A DNA stretch of 64,000 nt, taken from contig CAUYUJ010014593.1 in the NCBI GenBank assembly GCA_963575745.1, forward strand, positions 525,008 to 589,007. Reading direction: 5' to 3'. This document shows positions 1-10,935 of the stretch, piece after piece. This stretch comes from Prorocentrum cordatum (taxonomy: Eukaryota; Sar; Dinophyceae; Prorocentrales; Prorocentraceae). A model generated the notes under the pieces. It was not told the origin of the DNA. It saw only the letters and a program-made list of their open reading frames with translations, and ran no database searches. How positions within the stretch are numbered: the first letter of the stretch is position 1; the number at the start of each line of letters is the position of its first letter. The translations under genes were made by a program, and so were the position numbers.

Positions 1-735
1 GCCCCATAGGGAGCTCCACCGAAGGCCCCAGTGGCTGCTCTCGCATGCGTTTCCCATCGTTTCCCCCACCCAGGGCAGCGTTTCGTGGCCCCACAGCGAG
101 CTCCACCGAAGGCCCCAGGGGCTGCTCTCGCATGCGGTTCCCCCCCACCCAGGGCAGCGTTTAGTGGCCCCAAAGGGAGTTTCACCGAAGGCCCCAGTGG
201 CTGCTCTCACATGCGGTTCCCCCACCCAGGGCAGCCTTTCGTGGCCCCCATAGGGAGCTCCACCGAAGGCCCCAGGGGCTGCTCTCGCATGCGGTTCCCC
301 CTTCCAGGGCAGCGCTTCGTGGCCCCATAGGGAGCTCCACCAAAGGCCCCAGCGGCTGCTCTCGCATGCGGTTCCCCCACCCAGGGCAGCGCTACGTGGC
401 CCCATAGGGAGCTCCACCGAAGGCCCCAGTGGCTGCTCTTGCATGCGGTTCCTCCGCCCAGGGCAACGTTTCGTGGCCCCGTAGGGAGCTCCACCGAAGG
501 CCCCAGTGGCTGCTCTCGCATGCGGTTCCCCCACCCAGGGCAGCGCTTCGTGGCCCCATAGGGAGCTCCACCGAAGGCCCCAGTGGCTGCTCTCGCATGC
601 GGTTCCCCCACCCACCGCAGCGTTTCGTAGTCCCATAGGGAGCTCCACCGAAGGCCCCAGTGGCTGCTCTCGCATGCGGTTCCCCCACCCAAGGCAGCGT
701 TCCGTTGCCTCATAGGGAGCCCCACCGATAGCGGC
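1..735. repeat. 77-bp tandem repeat array
   Basis: About nine and a half copies of a 77-bp unit; successive units begin at 89, 167, 244, 322, 399, 476, 553, 630 and 707. Each starts near GCCCCATAGGGAGCTCC and contains GCTGCTCTCGCATGCGG. The first unit carries a 10-bp internal duplication. The array begins at or before the window edge. Open frames run through it on both strands because the sequence is GC-rich and stop-poor; I do not read them as genes. Confidence 0.93.
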
Positions 736-909
736 ACCCACAACGCGTTACGAACAATTGCTTATGGTTGGGTCCTTCGCCAGGATAATTTCCAACCATC
801 CTGTGGTGTGAGGTCCTCGTTTTGAAAAGACAGCACCACGCGTCTCCTCCTTCCTTCCTTCCTCCTCTCTGTTTCCCCTCCTCCTCCCTCCTCCTTGCGT
901 TTTACTCAC
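736..909. repeat. Array trailer, copy 1
   Basis: Non-tandem sequence between the two arrays. Its core, ATGGTTGGGTC then TTCGCCAGG and TAATT (about 763-790), recurs at 2392-2415 just after the second array. A pyrimidine-rich CCTCCTTCC stretch follows at 845-897. Confidence 0.7.
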
Positions 910-2345
910 CCAGTACAGCGCTTCGTGGCCCCATAGGGAGCTCCACCGAAGGCCCCAGTGCCACTGCCCGCATGCGCCGCCCACGCCCATTCGGCACACC
1001 CCTCACACGCTTCGCGGCCCCATAGGGAGCTCCACCGAAGGCGCCAGTGCCACCGCCCGCATGCGTCACCCACACCCAATTCGGCACACTCCTCACACGC
1101 CTCGTGGCCCCATAGGGAGCTCCACCGAAGGCCGCGGTGCCACCGCCCGCATGCGTCACTCACACCCATTTCGTCACACCCCTCACACGTTTCGTGGACC
1201 CATGGGGAGGGAGCTTCTTCGAAGGCCCCAGCGCCACCGCCCGCATGCGTCACCCACGCACGTTTCGGCACACCCCTCACACGTTTCGTGGCCCATCGGG
1301 AGCTCCACCGACGGCCCCATGTGCCACCGCCCGCACGCGTCACCCACACCCATTTCGGCACACTCCTCACGCGCCAGTGCCACCGCCCGCATGCGCCACC
1401 CACACCCATTTCGGCACACTCCTCACACGTTTCGTCGCCCCATAGGGAGCTCCAACGAAGGCCCCGGTGCCACCACCCGCATGCGTCACCCACGCCCATT
1501 CCAGCACACCCCTCACGCGCTTCGTGGCGCCATAGCGAGCTCCAACGAAGGCGCCAGTGCCACCGCCCGCATGCGTCACCCACACCCATTTCGTTACACC
1601 CCTCACATGTTTCGTGGCCTCACATGGAGGGAGCTTCACCGAAGGCCCTAGGCCCCAGTGCCACCGCCCGCATGCGTCACCCACTTACCATTTCGACACA
1701 CCCCTCACGCGCTTCGTGGCCCAACAGTGAGCTCCACTGAAGGCGCCAGTGCCACCGCCCGCATGCACCCCGCACACGTTTCGTGGCCCCATAGGGAGCT
1801 CCAGCGAATGCCGCGGTGCCACCGCCCGCATGCGTCCGTCACCCACACCCATGTCGGCACACCCTCACGCGCATCGTGGCCCCGTAGGGAGCTCCACCGA
1901 AGGCGCCAGTGCCACCGCCCGCATGCGTCGCCCACACCCATTTCGGCACAGCCCTCACTCGTTTCGTGGCCCCATAGGGAGCTCCACCGAAGGCCCCGGT
2001 GCCACCGCCCGCATGCGTCACCCACACCCATTTCGTCACATCCTTCACCCGTTTCGTGGCCCCATAGGGAAGGAGCTTCACCGAAGGCCCCAGTGCCACC
2101 GCCCGCATGCGTCACCCACGCACGTTTCGGCACACCCATCACGTGTTTCGTGGCACCATAGGGAGCTCCACTGAAGGCGCCAGTGGCTGCGTTCGCATGC
2201 CCCACCGCACCTATTTCGGCACACCTCTCACGCGCTTCGTAGCCCCGTAGGGAATTCCACCGACGGCCCAAGTGGCTGCTTTCGCATGCGCCCACCGGAC
2301 AAATTTTGGCACACCACTCACACGTTTCGTGGCCCTATAAGGAGC
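910..2345. repeat. About 90-bp tandem repeat array related to the 77-bp array
   Basis: About sixteen copies of an 89-94-bp unit; the first begin at 928, 1017, 1107, 1197 and 1291. It shares the CCCCATAGGGAGCTCCACCGA block with the 77-bp array but carries GCCACCGCCCGCATGCGTCA and a CGGCACACCCCTCAC segment instead. Several units have a GGAGGGAGCTTC insertion. The 90-bp period is divisible by three, which explains open frames of up to 260 codons. Confidence 0.92.
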
Positions 2346-3140
2346 CCCTCCGAATGCGGTGCGTACAACAGTGGTATTCACAACTTCATATGGTTGGGTC
2401 TTTCGCCAGGCTAATTAACTTCACTACCCTGCATATGCTTTTCCGTCAGACTGACGGGGCATACTTTGGAAAAGGCAGACGTTACCGTGGATTCCTAGGG
2501 CAGTTGGCTCCTGCATCCCGCCTCGGACAGCACATATGATTACGTTGGCGCGCGCGGCGAGCCATCTTCCAAGCACCATTGCCTGACGAGCCATAGCCAC
2601 GAAGACGACCGACCTGTGAGCAAGAAGGCATGCCAACACCACCAAGAGGAGTGCATACTTGAGAACATAGCACACTGTACCCAGAAGGTTGCAAGGTGCG
2701 TTAGGCTCTGCGCGCAGCACGTGCACCAGAAAGTGTACCTAGCAGGGAGAGGGCAGTCCGTGAGGCCAAGGTGTAAGCGTTGGCCGTTGGTGCTGCTATT
2801 GCTGCTGCTGCTGCTCCCACCCCGACGTGTCGGAGTGCGGCCGCGCACGCAAACAGATTGGCCACAAGCAGATCCAGGCTCGTGGAGCTCCAGGGCTGCC
2901 GGAGCGGGGGCGGCCTCCCGCAGCCACCCCACGGTGTCGCTGCCTTGGCCGAGCGGTGGCCACGGGGCCCTGGCAAGGCGGCGGGCCTGACGCCGGTAGC
3001 GTCGATCACACCCATCATCACGACTCGGCTTCGAGATGCTGGACTCGTTGCTGAATCTCCGTGGCTTGCGTGGTGCCCGCTGTGATGCTGTGTCGGTTTT
3101 TGCTCAGGCGGCTCTTCGGGACATCTTGTCGAGAAGCAGG
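2346..3140. other. Array trailer copy 2, then sequence with no recognised gene
   Basis: 2346-2480 repeats the trailer seen after the first array, including ATGGTTGGGTCTTTCGCCAGG and a GGAAAAGGCAG end. From about 2480 to 3140 I recognise no gene; a short CTGCTGCTG run lies near 2800. Confidence 0.5.
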
Positions 3141-3316
3141 TATGGCATAAGCATAAACTTTCGGAGTCCCGCCGCAGATTTCTTGGATCGGCGCTGGACC
3201 CCCCTCCCTGGCGCGGGCAGCGTGCCAGGGGCAGAGCTGGAGGCGCCGCCAGGGGTCCCTAGCGCCGATCAGAGAAGTCCGCGCGGACCTCTGGAAGTTT
3301 ATATTTATGTCATTGT
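3141..3316. repeat. Foldback element family A, copy 1
   Basis: An imperfect inverted repeat with arms of about 55 bp. The left arm (3141-3200) includes ATAAACTTTCGGAG and GGATCGGCG; the right arm (3262-3316) is its reverse complement with CGCCGATC, GTCCGCGCGGAC and GGAAGTTTAT. The loop is rich in GGCGC. Related copies lie at 34390-34531 and 49919-50131. No coding capacity; a non-autonomous foldback or MITE is the likely nature. Confidence 0.75.
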
Positions 3317-3455
3317 ATGTCCCCCGAGGTCGGGGCATCGTGAGTCTCCCCTCCATCCCCTGCCTGCCCCTCTCCTGCCCAGAGACGCGCACGCAGGCTC
3401 GCGATCTCGTCTCCTCGCACGCGCTGAGGCCCCCGCCGCGGAGCGAGCGGAGTAG

Positions 3456-3660
3456 AAGGAGGAGGATCAAGACACGGAGGAGGAGGAGGGGGAGGAGGAG
3501 GAGGAGGAGGAGGAGGAGAAAAGGGGGTGGAGCAGAGAGTGAGGAGGAAGAGGACGGGAAGATGATGGGGAGGAGGAGGAGGAGGAGGAGGAGGAGGAGG
3601 AGGAGGAGGAGGAGGAGGAGGAGGAGGAGGATAAGGAGGAGGAGGAGGAGGAGGAGCGGG
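3456..3660 (+). repeat. (GGA)n microsatellite at the 3' edge of element 1
   Basis: An imperfect GGA/AGG purine tract of about 200 bp. It directly abuts the 3' end of the minus-strand element 1. A second (GGA)n tract lies at the other end of the element, at 10636-10935. Confidence 0.9.
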
Positions 3661-3886
3661 AGGGAGAATGCTGGGAGAATGCTAAAGGGTGCCAGTCAGC
3701 AGCGAGGCCACAGCTGGACAGTTACACCCCCCCTCGGGGGGCGGCTCTCGATAGCAACCTATCTCCGAGACTTGTGCTTCAAAAACGACTTGATCACGCT
3801 AGAGCCTGCCTCGATTTGGAGGCGTCCCGCTCCCTTCTCATTGGGCCATTTGCTGCCCTTTGGGGAGAGCCCCTTGCGCAATCGAC

Positions 3887-4942
3887 TCAAATAATTATCT
3901 CCCGAGGGGGTGGTCCATTCACGGCACGGCTCCGCCAAGAGCAAAAGGCGTCCCCCCCGTTCACCACTGTTCCAAGGCTGGCACATTTCCAACACCAAAC
4001 CTGGCCATTGCGCATGGCCACGCAATGGGAGGGGTGGACCTGCCTGTTCGCAGTTCTCAACTCCTCGGTGACAGGACGGGGGACGAGCACTACATTATCA
4101 TTATCGCTCAAGTGCCGCTGGGTGGGGTCCCCCTTGCAGCAGTTATCATCGAGCCCGAGCCAATCCAGAAGGGACGATCCCAGAGACGGCCCAAGACGGC
4201 ACCGACGGCAAACCCACGCCCCACTGGAAAGACGCCCCAGGTCATGGCCTGACGCACGCTCAAGCTCGACGGCCCGCCTGGAAGCAACCCCCCCTCCCCC
4301 CTCGGGAGTCCATGCACACAGCTCGCGGTCCTGTGCCGCCAGCTCCATGGCCACCGCGGCCAAGCGCTGCTGGGCGAGTGTCGCGGAGGCGTCCGCGATG
4401 CCGAGGGCTCCCACCTCGCCTCTGATGGCCGCTCCCGCCTCCTCCACCCCACTCTGGGCGTAGGCATCAGCCACTTCATTCCCACGTGAGACAAGAGGGG
4501 ATTGGGAGGACGAGAGGTGAGACTTGGAATCGAGATGAGAGTAACACTTACGGAGGGTGACGACGCCAGGGCGCACTTGGGCTGCAGCTCGGACTCTCTG
4601 CCACCAGCCTCGGCGCGCCCCTCTTGGGTCGTCGACTCTACCTCCATGCCACCCATCAAACACAGCTTGATTCTCAGTATATAGTATTATATCTCCCGTC
4701 GTCAACTGCAGGCACCACCACAGGGCCGCCACTTCTGCAGCTGGGACAGTCTGGCGGCCGTCGATTCCCCCATACCACCCTGGGAGGGGAGGGGAAGGGT
4801 CCGAGGCTCCAGGAGCGGGAGGGCCAGTCGGTCCCAACTGGAGGTAGACGCCCCACCCCACACGGGCAACACGCGGATCCGAGGACGTGCCTGACCCATC
4901 CAGAAATGCGATCCGCGCCTCCAGCCTGCGGGCTGGCATCAC
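3887..4942 (-). pseudogene. Element 1 ORF2: RNase H domain and C-terminal zinc knuckles
   Basis: The C-terminal part of the element 1 polyprotein, which would remove template RNA during cDNA synthesis. RNase H signatures in order are FLDGSG (first Asp), PAAEVAAL (Glu), ILYTENQAV where the usual third Asp is replaced by Glu, and GNEVADAYA (last Asp). Two cysteine-rich motifs follow: CRRC near residue 243 and WCWKC near residue 315. The frame ends at a stop at 3887-3889, taken as the ORF2 terminus. The upstream connector lies in the same frame, separated by an in-frame stop near 5039. Loss of the third Asp suggests the domain may be inactive. Confidence 0.8.
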
Positions 4943-5038
4943 CTCTCCAGTGGGACCGATGGCAGGGGGTGGGGCATCGACAGCTTTAACACGCCAGGCA
5001 CTGACATCCCCCCACTCTGGTGGGGGAGGGACGGGATT

Positions 5039-5905
5039 CTAGGTTGGGGGAACGATCCCACGGAGCCAGAGAGACGAACTCACACCACGGTCGAGGTCGC
5101 GGATCGCACGCTCGCATAGGTGTCCCGCTCTGGCAATCCAAGGGTGCTCCAACTGGGTCAGACAGGGGCACTCATACGTTCGGTGGCGCGTGGTGTCGGA
5201 AACCCCCAAGTCATACCGAGTACACAACCCGTCAGTCTTATAACCTGCGCGGCGCTGACGATCACCATTCCATATGGTAGCACATGCAATCCCCTCCAGG
5301 GCACCAGCTTCCTGATACATCTCCTTTCTGCGCATGCGCTTAACATTGAGACGCAACATGGTGAGATCACCTCCGTCCTTGAGGCATTCACCTTCGGTGT
5401 GTTGGGCCGCCTGTCTCCACATCCCTTTAATTACAGACTGGGCCAGCGCATCACAAATTTCTACTTCGTCGGAGAGGTCGGGGTTGAAACGCCATTCGCA
5501 ACCGTCGGGGCCCTCCCAAACATCAGGTTCGACCCCAACCCATCCCAGGGACCGAAGTGTGAGCAGCATGGCCCCCATAGGCCCTGTTACTGCTCGCCAT
5601 CGGGATCGGGGTTTTAGTCTTGCTAACTTAAACTTAGTGGCCGTCCACCCCCGCCGCGCCTGCTGTCTGAGGGAGGGGTTGTTGGCCCAAAACTGCAACC
5701 ACTCCTTGGTCTGGCGCTTGACGCACGCAGCCCAGGGGCCCCCTTCCTCATACATCAGCAGCATGACCGTGGCCGTGCATCGGCCTTTCTTTCCAAAACC
5801 AGCAAGGTCCGCGGCCAGAGCTCTCCGCTTTCGGATTTCGGTCGGGGGAAGGCCAAAAAGGGGACTATCGTAAGACATCTTAGCCCTAACATTCGTATTG
5901 TACAA
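5039..5905 (-). pseudogene. Element 1 ORF2: RT connector region
   Basis: The segment between RT palm/thumb and RNase H. It contains WRAVTGPMGAMLLTLRSLGW, which matches WSRVTGPLSALWMTLRRVGW of element 2 and is the clearest evidence that the two elements belong to one family. Near the C-terminus a cysteine/histidine pattern (LCTRYDLG, HRTYECPC) resembles the zinc-binding segment of LINE connectors. The frame joins the RT palm after a frame change near 5905-5930. I infer no separate function. Confidence 0.75.
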
Positions 5906-6895
5906 CAGCTTGCTTTCTTACGTCGGGCCCGTCCCAGGCCCGCAAACAAACCGGCCCTGGTGGCCCGAATTCTGCCGAGCCTACTCCTTTTGGAAGCCGT
6001 GCTCCTGGATCTGCGCTGCCCCATGGTGTTGTCGGTCCCCAGGTCCTTCATTTCCTGGTCAGTCTTGATGTTGATGTTAAGCTCGGCCAGGGCATTCTCA
6101 ACTTCGCGGGCGTCCTTGGGGTTCTGGGCAAGGATGGTGGACTTGTTGGAGATCCTGAGCCGAGCCTTGAGGCAACCCCCCACAAGTACACTTGCTGCTT
6201 TGGACACTGCCGCTCCTACCACCTCCTCGGGCCCCTCGACCCTGACCATGATGTCGTCCACGAACTGTCTCAACGTGGCTATCGGGGCGGCTAGGTGAAC
6301 CTCTTCTAGTACATGATATAATAGCGCACGGGCTCCATGGTTCGCCTTGCCGCAGCCTGGGACCATCCCGTTGTCTGGCACTATCAGGTCGTTGAAGATC
6401 TTTTTAGCCTTGACTAGTCTGGGGCAGAGGTATGACATGATGCACATGTACAGCTCGACGGGGGGTACTCTACCTCGGACGCCCTCGCCGCTAGAATACA
6501 TAAGTTCACCAGATCGTAGAACTTCTCTAAGTCCTGAAAGAACGTGGCCTGGCTAGCTTCGTCTAGATTGGCTCGGTTTTCGTCCAAGACTAGGGTGAGG
6601 AGCGCCGACTGCAACGCCGAACTCTTCCGAACTGCTGCATCCCAGAACCCTGCTTTACGATCACACCATTCAGTCAATCGATGTTTGGTCATCTTCCCCC
6701 AGACTCTCATCGTCATGGACATCGCCCGATGGGCCGCTCCTCCCCCGCTATCTGCTTGTCCCCCTTGGGAGGAAGAGTATACCATATCTGCATGATCTGA
6801 TGGGGCCACGTCAGCTGGCGCTCGCACATATTCAAGATGAGGAGGAAGGAATATTTGCACAACGGGCTGAGCGCGCGCAGCTGGTCTGGGTCCAC
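5906..6895 (-). pseudogene. Element 1 ORF2: reverse transcriptase domain, frameshifted
   Basis: RT motifs are present but spread over three reading frames. 6713-6895 carries YTLPPKGDKQIAGEERPIG, the fingers region ending in the RPIG motif. 6501-6700 in another frame carries FFQDLEKFYDLVN (motif A, catalytic Asp at 6531-6533). 5930-6501 in a third frame carries GMVPGCGKANHGARALL (motif B) and RQFVDDIMV (motif C, Asp pair at 6253-6258). FVDD is an accepted variant of YxDD. As read, no complete RT could be translated; the motifs themselves look intact, so frame loss is probably recent or partly due to sequencing indels. Confidence 0.85.
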
Positions 6896-9648
6896 TGGTC
6901 GGCGCCCAGCCCTGTGTCCACCTGGAAGCTGCTCAGGGCCATGTCCAGACTCTCGCGCGTGAGGAACGGCCGCTCAGTGAAGTCCTCCTGCGCCTTGAGC
7001 TTCAGGTCGCGCATGGCCACGGGCAACTCCAGCTTGGCGAATTCTCTGTGTGCAGTCCATCGCCGCTCCCATTGGCGACGTCGTAGTTGAATTCCTTTCT
7101 GCGGGTCCATCTCCCACTGCTTGGTGTCAGGATCAACGCATCCGTCGCTTAAGTTGATGCGTTCTTCAGAGCTCAGATACCGATGGGCTCCTTTCATGGA
7201 CTTATCCGAGGCTGCCTTAGCCCACGTCCGCACCTTTGCCCTCGTGTCACGCCAGGCCAAGGTAGCATGCCGAGCGGCTCGTCGGTAAACTTCTGCTATG
7301 AGGAGGGCTTCCTCCGACAACGGTTGTGCGTTCGCCGTTTGTGGCGCCGATGATGTCTGCAATCTCGATGTTGTACCGGCCGTGCTTGCAGTCGTGGTCG
7401 GTCTCTGCGCCGAACTCGTTGAGGTACTGGCCGAATCCGTTGGCATGTGCATGGCCGCCTCCTCCTCCAGCTGCAATTGCACCAGGTCGGGTTCGTCCGC
7501 CTCGGCGTCCATCTGCTCGAAGGGGTCGAAGTCGTCATCCATACTGGTAGGGGCAGCTGCAGTTGGGTTGCCATCTTGTGGCCAGCTCTGCTTCTCGGAG
7601 GCTTCAGTCATGCTCTGGCCTGGTCCTGGCAGGGGTTCTCTCAAGCGGGCCGTGGGGCCCCTGGCCTCCTCAGAGGTAGCCCGAGACGCAGGGGCCCCAG
7701 GGCTGGCGCAACGGAAAGAAGTTCCGTCGGACCTGTCCACTCCTTCTCCCTTCGCCGCCCCAAGGCCCCCTTCCTCGGCCTCTCGAGGCCTCCTTTCGTT
7801 CTGATCGCCAGCTGGGGTAGGCGACGAGGCTGGGGGCATCTCAGGCTTGCATCCTATAGTAGACTCCATTGGTGGTGCACCTCCCCGCGCGCGGCGACGT
7901 TCAGCTCGCTGCTGGCTGGACTGCATGGTAGGTCTCGTCGTCGGGTAACTTCTCAGAGAAGGACAACCTTGCCCAGCCAAGTAACAGGTAACATTGTGCA
8001 GCACTCTGGTGTCTTCGCTCTTGTCGGTCTCCGTGTCCTTGTCGCCGCCCTTGGCTTGCTCTAGTAGCCCGAGTCGCTCGCTCAAGGACGTGATGATATG
8101 GGCAACCACTTGGACGTCCTGGGGCTGCTTCTGTCGTGCTTTCACCACTGCAAGTTCTCGCATACGTGCTGCCGAAGCTTTCCACAGGTTGGCCTTTTCT
8201 CTCGTAGCCGCATCAAGGAAAGGGTCAGTCTTCTCCTGGATGGTGACCTTACGCACGGTGAACTTCGGGTTGCACCCACGTCTCACTGTGCCCTTGGGCT
8301 TGGTGTCTGTCAAGATACAGAGGAACTGCTCTGCTGCAACTGACCACTCTCCAAAATGATAGGCCAGTCTTTGTGAACCTTCAGGGTCCAGTCGGAAAGC
8401 CCACGAGTCCGCAACCTCATCAATCGGGTCCTGAACTGGTCGGCCTCGTGTATCTGTCAGAGCTCGGAGCCAATGTTCATCACTGGCCGCTTCCTTCTGT
8501 TTGACTACACAAGTATATTCCAGTAGATGGGCATGTTCGTCATGATGTAGGTCACCTGGCTGTGCCGCATCGCCGTGGTTGTCATTGGAGTCGATCAGCT
8601 TCCGATACTTCTCGCGATCACGTTGAGCCCGCTTGAGTCCCTTGTCTTTGTGCATCGTCGTGGTGTTAATCTCGATCTTCACTGGCTGGATGGGCATCTG
8701 CACCTTGACCGAGGCCGGCCTCGAGCGAAGCCGAAGATGCAGCCCGACGTGAGGGCTCCATGGTACGTCTCTCACTGGTTTAAACAACTTCACAAATGGC
8801 TGAAAGTCTCGCGAGAGGATCCCGTAATCAATGAGTCTTCCCTTGCCCGTCGCGCAGGTGACGGCGTAGTCATTGGGGATCAGAAGCTCGCCCCTGAGAG
8901 CTTTCAACCAAGGAGAGTTTTGCATATCTGTCGGTGTGACGTTCCAGTCGCCCAGCGCAATCCATGGTGCTCCCAGGGATCTCACCACTCGTGTAAGTTG
9001 TACCATATTGGCGATGTTGGCTGGATCGTCTAGCCCAACTCTACACTCCAAGTAAACTGAGATCAGCGCCAGCGTCGCCCCCTTCAGACGCCAGAGGATG
9101 ATCGAGATGTCACGCAGCTCCTTCTGGAAGACGCTCTGCCCCGTGCCATCGGGCAAATGCGCCGACGTGACATGACCTGCTCTTGTAAGCCAACACGTCC
9201 CTCCGTGTGTACCTGAGGTACTTCTCCCCGTCGGTGTAGCTGGAGTCCATGTAAACTGCGACTGCCACCCCTTGTAGCGCAGATTCTTGATCTCCTGCTG
9301 AACGGCCTTCTGCAGTAGATGATGCTCTGCAAGGCCAATCATATCAAAACTGCAGCGTTCGACGTAGTGGCGCACTTTCTCCCCATAGTGCGTGACATTG
9401 GCGAACAACACGTCCACATGGCCACTCTTCGTCTTAGTAGGTCTCTTCTTCTGACCGCAGCTGATAGCTTCATCAGGAACACTGTGACGGACTGCTTGCG
9501 GCACCCTTGGCCCTGGCCCGTAGCGCCGCCGTCTGCTCGATGTACCTGTCGATGGCCGCTGCGTCAGTGAAGTCAGCCGTCTCTTGGGAGGCTGGCTGGG
9601 CCTCCACCTCGGATGTCTGGTCATCTGCTGCTGCTGCCTGGCTGTCAT
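6832..9648 (-). pseudogene. Element 1 ORF2 N-terminal part: EEP endonuclease, linker and start of RT
   Basis: A continuous 939-codon frame. The ATG at 9648-9646 lies 20 nt after the ORF1 TGA (9670-9668), in the +1 frame relative to ORF1. The EEP (APE-type) endonuclease spans about residues 79-310: DVLFANV, AEHHL (catalytic Glu), SVYLE, LGDWN (Asp 234 and Asn), IDYGIL and SPHVGL where SDH is usual. It would nick target DNA to prime reverse transcription. A long hydrophilic linker follows, then the pre-RT region ending in TGLGADQW near 6880. Beyond that the RT continues in other frames, so only the endonuclease half is open. Confidence 0.85.
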
Positions 9649-9667
9649 CTCCACGCCGCCGCTCGAT

Positions 9668-10474
9668 TCATTCATGGACTTTGCGGAGACGCTCTGCTGC
9701 CTCACGTGCTGCTTTGCCTGCATCGGTGGCAATCTTGAGCACGCTGCGGGCCTTGTGCGCCTCCGAGGCCTCCTTGTAAGTCTTCCTGGCCTGCTCGTCG
9801 AGGGAAGCCAACTCTCCTGCATCGAGCTCTGGGAAATCTTCTTCTTCTGCTTGCTGTGCCTGCTGAGCCTGGCGTGGCTTCGACTGCGGTGCTGCCGTCT
9901 TGGTCTTGCCCACGAGCTCATCGATCGTCTTCTGCGTTGCCAGGCAGTCATCGATGTTGGTGTTGAGTTTGTCCTGCAAGTCCTTGAGCGACTGGGCCGC
10001 CAGGACGAGCTGCTTCTTGAGCCGCCCCTGTTGAGCCTGGTGTTGGCGCAGCAGCTGCGCCTTCTGGGCCAGGCGTTCCTCTGGCGTGGCCTCAGGCGGT
10101 GGCTTCCACTAATCCGCAAGTGACGGACAGACGGCCAAGAGCTTGTCCTGGGTCTCCTGGTCCCCCTCAGTCTTGGCCTTGCGGTACTTGGGCATGAGTG
10201 CGCCTTCGACTGGGCCCTTGGCCGCACTCCTCCCCTTGAGGCAGGAACGCAAGGGCTGGCCGTTGCCGACGTCGTTCTCCCCCAAGTCGAAGGTGACGAT
10301 CGCCCGAGCAGCATTTTTCCACAGACGGCCACACTCACGGCACCCTTCCCATCCTGTCTTCCCTGCCTTGTGAAATAAGACCCAAGACCGAGGACAATGA
10401 GGACAAACCAGATATTCGTTCTTGCGGCCGCGGCTGGTCGACCGAGGGCGTGCATTGATCCCTCCCTTTGCCAT
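9668..10474 (-). pseudogene. Element 1 ORF1: zinc-ribbon and coiled-coil protein with in-frame stop
   Basis: An ORF1-like protein, presumably an RNA-binding chaperone of the element. From Met at 10474 it carries a CPHC...CREC zinc ribbon, matched by CKWC...CHSC in ORF1 of element 2. An in-frame TAG at 10109-10111 splits it; the same frame continues as a charged, helix-prone segment (DKLNTNIDDC, ELASLDEQARKTYKEASEAH) to a TGA at 9668-9670. Upstream, the frame is open to 10624 without conserved content, so the 10474 start is preferred. One stop-causing change separates it from an intact ORF of about 268 codons. Confidence 0.72.
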
Positions 10475-10614
10475 CCGGGACCGTCCACGTGCAACTTCCG
10501 CCGCCCTGACTGGGCGCCCCTCAAGCCGCGGGTATGCCTGGCCGCCCTGCGCTCGCAGGGCACCGACACACGGTTCGCGTGCGCGCGTGCGGGTAGGGCC
10601 TCCCCCCAAGAAGG

Positions 10615-10635
10615 CCTGACCCACAATGGCTTGAG
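10615..10635 (-). other. Degenerate spliced leader plus relict SL at the 5' end of element 1
   Basis: Read on the minus strand this is CTCAAG followed by CCATTGTGGGTCAGG. It fits the end of the dinoflagellate SL (CTCAAG) joined to a relict SL lacking its first bases (CCATTTTGGCTCAAGG) with a few mismatches. It directly abuts the (TCC)n tract. Such SL-relict junctions form when a trans-spliced mRNA is re-inserted and spliced again. Confidence 0.6.
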
Positions 10636-10935
10636 GAGGAGGAGGGAGAGGGGGAGGGGGAGGGGGAGGGGGAGGGGGCGGAAGGAGGAGGAGGAGGAGC
10701 AGGAGGAGGAGGAGGAGGAGGAGGAGGAGGAGGAGGAGGAGGAGGAGGAGGAGGAGGAGGAGGGGCGAGGAAGGAAGAGGAGCAGCAGGAGGAGGAGGAG
10801 GAGGAGGAGGAGGAGGAGGAAGAGAACGACGACGACGAGATCGAGATGGGTTACGACGAGGAGGACGCAGAAAACGAGGAAGAGGAGGAGGGGGAGGAGG
10901 AGGAGGAGGAGGAGGAGGAGGAGGAGGAGGAGGGC
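10636..10935 (+). repeat. (GGA)n microsatellite at the 5' edge of element 1
   Basis: About 300 bp of GGA-rich purine repeat with GGGGGA and GAACGACGACGA interruptions. It is the same repeat type as the tract at the element's 3' edge. Long poly-Leu, poly-Arg and poly-Glu frames here are artefacts of the repeat. Confidence 0.9.

Larger units (their letters stand above)
3661..10635 (-). mobile_element. Element 1: near full-length SL-type non-LTR retrotransposon, decayed
   Basis: A LINE-like element of about 7 kb on the minus strand. Reading from 10635 down it shows a degenerate spliced-leader 5' end, ORF1 (zinc ribbon, coiled coil), ORF2 (EEP endonuclease, RT, connector, RNase H, zinc knuckles) and a short 3' region that runs into (TCC)n read on this strand. 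ORF2 crosses at least four frame changes. No poly(A) tail is visible. It shares architecture and a VTGP...LR..GW connector motif with element 2, so the two are one family. Confidence 0.85.

Noticed and set aside
1-735. CRISPR-like array
   Set aside because: The units are contiguous 77-bp tandem repeats with no unique spacers, and the genome is eukaryotic.
958-2161. Open frames of 140-260 codons across the about 90-bp array
   Set aside because: Period divisible by three and GC-rich units keep all frames open; no domain, and both strands are equally open.
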